Assembly (NCBI GenBank): GCA_003439945.1 | Contig: QVRM01006038.1 | Location: forward strand, 1-64,000 | From: Dermanyssus gallinae | Lineage: Eukaryota; Arthropoda; Arachnida; Mesostigmata; Dermanyssidae | Direction of reading: 5' to 3' | DNA: 64,000 nucleotides | Part shown: positions 60,724-64,000 of the stretch, piece by piece | How the letters are laid out: each line of letters opens with the position of its first letter | Position numbering within the stretch: position 1 is the stretch's first letter | Notes under the pieces: model-generated | Seen by the model: the letters and a program-made list of their open reading frames with translations, nothing else | Database searches by the model: none | Told to the model about the DNA's origin: nothing | Translations under genes and position numbers: made by a program

Positions 60724-61446
60724 TAAAATTATAAGAAAATATGCAATATAAACACTCCATACTAGCCTTTGATGGCTTTGAGGAGCTGTAAACCTATGTA
60801 CAAATGTAAGCTACTCATGAGAATAATAAAACCTATCTATCTATATAGGGCTACAAAAAGTTTTTTTCGGTTTTGTCCGTAAAGAATCATTATAAAATTC
60901 GAAGAAAAAAAACTTGTAGACCCAACATATATATATATTTTTTTTCTTTAAACGATGAAAACCTAAGTTATTAAAGGTGTGAGACAAGTGCCTTCAGTAA
61001 AGGTGCAAGATTATATTACTTTATTACTTCCTATTTACCTCACCCATACTTTTCATAATCTGATGAAACTGCAAGACGGACCACAGGCTATATATTTTTT
61101 ACTACTGTCAGAGAATCCAACGTAAGATGAGATCGGTCTGATTTCTATTTTTATGATTTCTGATCTCTATGATTTTCCAACACTGCCTACTATTGATTTC
61201 AAGAAAGTATTGTCATTTACCCTTACAGTAGATTACCTTATGATATGGGTATACAATGGGTATACAGAAAATTACAAAAAAAATGTATATAGGTTTGTGT
61301 GTGTGTTTAATATTGTGATTACACTTGACAGATGCAGGTGCTCCAACGATAGGTATTTTTAATAAAATATGATTTTGACATTAATTGTGACAGATTGCCT
61401 GTTAAAGAGCATGTCAATAAAACAATCTGATGATTATGAAGTAATA

Positions 61447-61484
<38 letters not shown>

Positions 61485-63685
61485 CGGACAACAGGGGAAC
61501 TTGTCTTGTCATGGATTTGAGTGAGGAACAGTAAATGTCGTCCTTATCAACGCGATGAAAGGCAGTTTTTTATAGTAAAAAAACGGGTGACTGTTTTATT
61601 AGCTATTCACGTTATTTGCCCGATGCAGCACTTGTCGACATGCGTGGTTGTATCAAGACACCTTCGGGCTATTTAATTTTTTCAAAGCTAAAATCCAGTT
61701 CGATTCGAATCCCAACATATGGCAAAATTGCGATTACAAAAAAAATAGTTTCACCAAGTCAGCTGAACAATAAATTAACTTTCGTGAGCTGTCTTTTGGA
61801 GCGTTATCAATATTATGTCTATGAGATTTTCGTCCGATGTATAAATCAATTTTATTATTATGGTTTATTAACACTCAGGTTGGGTAAAATTCATCAATCA
61901 AGTATCAATCAATTTGTGTCCGATTAAGTATATATAGTACTGTTTATCGTGGTAGTACAAACCCTCCATAGACGCACTATGTACGCGTACGCTTAATACT
62001 GTACGCACTTGTCACCAGGTTCAATTACAATAAAAAAAACTCACACCAATAGGTGTTTGGAGTAGTTTCGGCTGTATGATTGGTATAGACAGTAGAAGAT
62101 GTGCGAGAGATCTCACCTTTGGGTGAGTGCCCATGTCCACCGGCTTGATCAGCGAGGGCAAAACATCGCACAGCGATTGCGCTTCATTCAGAAGTGGGTA
62201 GACGCAAAAATCTGCCATGCCTGTTTAAACACAACACGAAAACATCGACGAATTGAGTGACGCCTAAATTAACTAAATCATTCACTTCGATTGTTCTTTG
62301 ATAGCTTTGTCAGTAGCATTGTTGACAGCACGAGTCATGACCCGGAAACCAATTGAGAAAATGTATTCATATACCTACATTTACCTAAATAGAGTTTCTC
62401 TGAATTGATATTACGAGTGCAATGGTGACTATGATCGGCGACTAAATATATTTGTCACGCTATCACCAGGCATGCGTCAAGTACTAAGTAGAACTATAGT
62501 ATTCAAGGATGCTGCGCCCGCCCTGACCGGATGGCACTTGTCTCGTTCGAGAGTAGGTTTCATTATCAACCTAATTTTGGACATCCTCGAAAGGCTTGTA
62601 TTTTTCCAGTCAAAACCTTTCGAAGATACCTGAATAAGTGGGAATTTGCCTTAGCGGCTAAGGGGGTGCAATGTCTGGAAAGTACTAAGGTGGGCGCTCA
62701 TTGAGTTCCCACCTAGGTCATATGTCGTGGGGGACAAATTATATCTTTTCTCTACCTCTATACACAAATTATATTTTTTCAAACCTACCATTTTTGGTAG
62801 GTTTGTTTGTTGATCGAGTCGTCCCTGAAATCGGCGGAGATGTTTCGACAAGCTACATCGACGTTGAAACCTTTTGAAGCACGTAGGGCAATATATTTCC
62901 GATTTGCTCTTTTACATTCACCACTTCCTTGTTTTCTTTGAAAGCAACTAAGCCTTTGAAGCCAAGTCAAAGCCTAGCGGCTGATGCAGTAACGGCCTCT
63001 CTATCATAAACGCGATGGCCTTTTCAATATTGATGTTGCCTAGAGGACGCTGAATGCCTCCGATACGAGTGATTACCAAAATGGCAAGGACGTTTGCATC
63101 AATCTCATATTCCAGAGAAAAGTCTCTTTATTGGCAATTTCTATAGAAATAATCCCGTATATTGTATGGCGATAAATAGCACAGCAATGCAGATGTACTA
63201 CTTGCATGATCTTAAGTAAGCTCATACTTATTCGATCAGACAAAGATAATAGAATGCTATATGGAGGTCAATAAAGTATATAATGTTGCTTTCTAAAATG
63301 CTAGATTTTAACGCGTCAATACTGCTTCATCGCGGCATACGTTATTAGTTCCTGTACGTGCTTTGGTGTTGTGCTTTAAATATATATAAATATGCACGCA
63401 AAGTTATTAACTCTCTACTAAAATATCGTGGCATACACTATTAATTCTGTATGTATTTTTAAATGGTGTTGCGATATAAATATATATCCATGCACTTGAA
63501 GCAATGCAATAATAAGTAGTAAATTCCATTAATTAATTTCTTAACCTTGAGTATCACGACCGATTAAAGCTTCTATAGTTGTAGAGTCCTATTCATCCGT
63601 TAATACAACACTGACTTAAAATATATATATATATATATATATACATACATACATATTGCTCCATGCAGAAAATGGCTTAGTTACG

Positions 63686-63746
<61 letters not shown>

Positions 63747-63948
63747 TGCGCACATGTATATGCATATAAAAATTTGTATATGTAGATAATTGCTTACTGG
63801 GTTTTTCGTTGCGGAAGAGGTATTTGGTCCCTTTTGACTTAAGATGCTTTTCAATTTCGTCCATATTTTTGTGGTACACGCCAGACATGTTAGTGGACAG
63901 ATCGGTTCCACTCTTCCCTGATACGAGTTCACACGTAGCCTTGAACAG
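60502..63948 (-). CDS. Glutathione S-transferase, omega-class-like, C-terminal three exons (5' end off the right edge)
   Basis: Minus-strand exons are 63948-63798, 62220-62117 and 60630-60502 (TAA at 60504-60502). Phases fit: the Ser codon is split A/GC between the first two. The joined tail carries features of the GST all-helical C-terminal domain: LKSKGTKYLF..EKPSMADF (omega GSTs have a GT-FFGG..KPGM-DY equivalent), YPLLNEAQ, and THPKLSDWMDAI (human GSTO1 has HTPKLKLWMAAM at the same place), ending E..NEGL. Omega GSTs are cytosolic thiol transferases and dehydroascorbate reductases using a catalytic Cys in the N-terminal thioredoxin fold. That half is not in the window, so the class is a call from the C-terminus. 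Introns contain (TA)n tracts and a 10-bp hairpin. Confidence 0.75.
60680..60721. repeat. (TA)n microsatellite in GST intron
   Basis: About 21 units just upstream of the last GST exon. Further tracts occur at 60018-60049, 61449-61478 and 63681-63741. Confidence 0.95.
62779..62805. repeat. 10-bp hairpin in GST intron
   Basis: CAAACCTACC, spacer ATTTTT, GGTAGGTTTG. The arms are perfect. It lies between (-) exons ending at 62220 and 63798. Confidence 0.8.
63681..63741. repeat. (TA)n microsatellite in GST intron
   Basis: About 29 units, the longest pure TA tract near the right end. Confidence 0.95.
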
Positions 63949-64000
63949 CTGCAGAATTTTCCAAACATATTACGGAATTATTTATTTTTACATCACCTTT

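Overview
This is a repeat-rich, intron-rich metazoan nuclear window. It most resembles an arthropod. A mite or tick is my best guess, because selenoprotein T still carries selenocysteine (many insect lineages have lost it) and because mariner and several non-LTR retroelement lineages are present. The taxon is inference only. There is no sign of bacterial, organellar or viral gene organisation.

Three host genes can be reconstructed exon by exon. (1) 26377-34665 (+): selenoprotein T, four coding exons. The redox motif Cys-Val-Ser-Sec is split by intron 1, Sec is an in-frame TGA at 32599-32601, and a good SECIS hairpin lies in the 3' UTR at 34608-34665. (2) 38703-50809 (+): Rabenosyn-5, eleven exons, 443 residues, with an N-terminal C2H2 finger, a FYVE domain, one NPF motif and a C-terminal Rab-binding helical segment. 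(3) 60502-63948 (-): the last three exons of an omega-class-like glutathione S-transferase whose 5' part lies beyond the right edge. All splice sites used are GT..AG and all phases close.

Layout: 1-9.3 kb holds no gene I can defend. It has GC-rich patches and a remarkable CAA/AAC/GTT trinucleotide field (about 3.8-6.5 kb). 9.3-26 kb is a retroelement and foldback-element graveyard, including a degenerate minus-strand RT copy (12.9-13.7 kb), a stack of four different same-strand non-LTR fragments (20.4-23.6 kb), tRNA-derived SINE heads and several imperfect palindromes. SelT intron 1 carries minus-strand gag/endonuclease fragments and one full-length mariner with an uninterrupted transposase ORF (30491-31808). 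Rabenosyn introns hold a dead mariner, antisense RT remnants and an inverted repeat pair. 52.4-56.9 kb is the most complete retroelement: gag-like zinc knuckles, RT, and a CCHC plus restriction-like-endonuclease-like C-terminus, with several stops. 57.3-58.3 kb is another RT fragment.

(TA)n microsatellites are extremely frequent (more than 25 tracts). Several sit just after an AATAAA signal at retroelement-like 3' ends, which suggests that many are element tails. The host genes have no obvious operational link. SelT acts in ER redox biology, Rabenosyn-5 in early endosomal recycling, and omega GST in thiol-dependent reduction.
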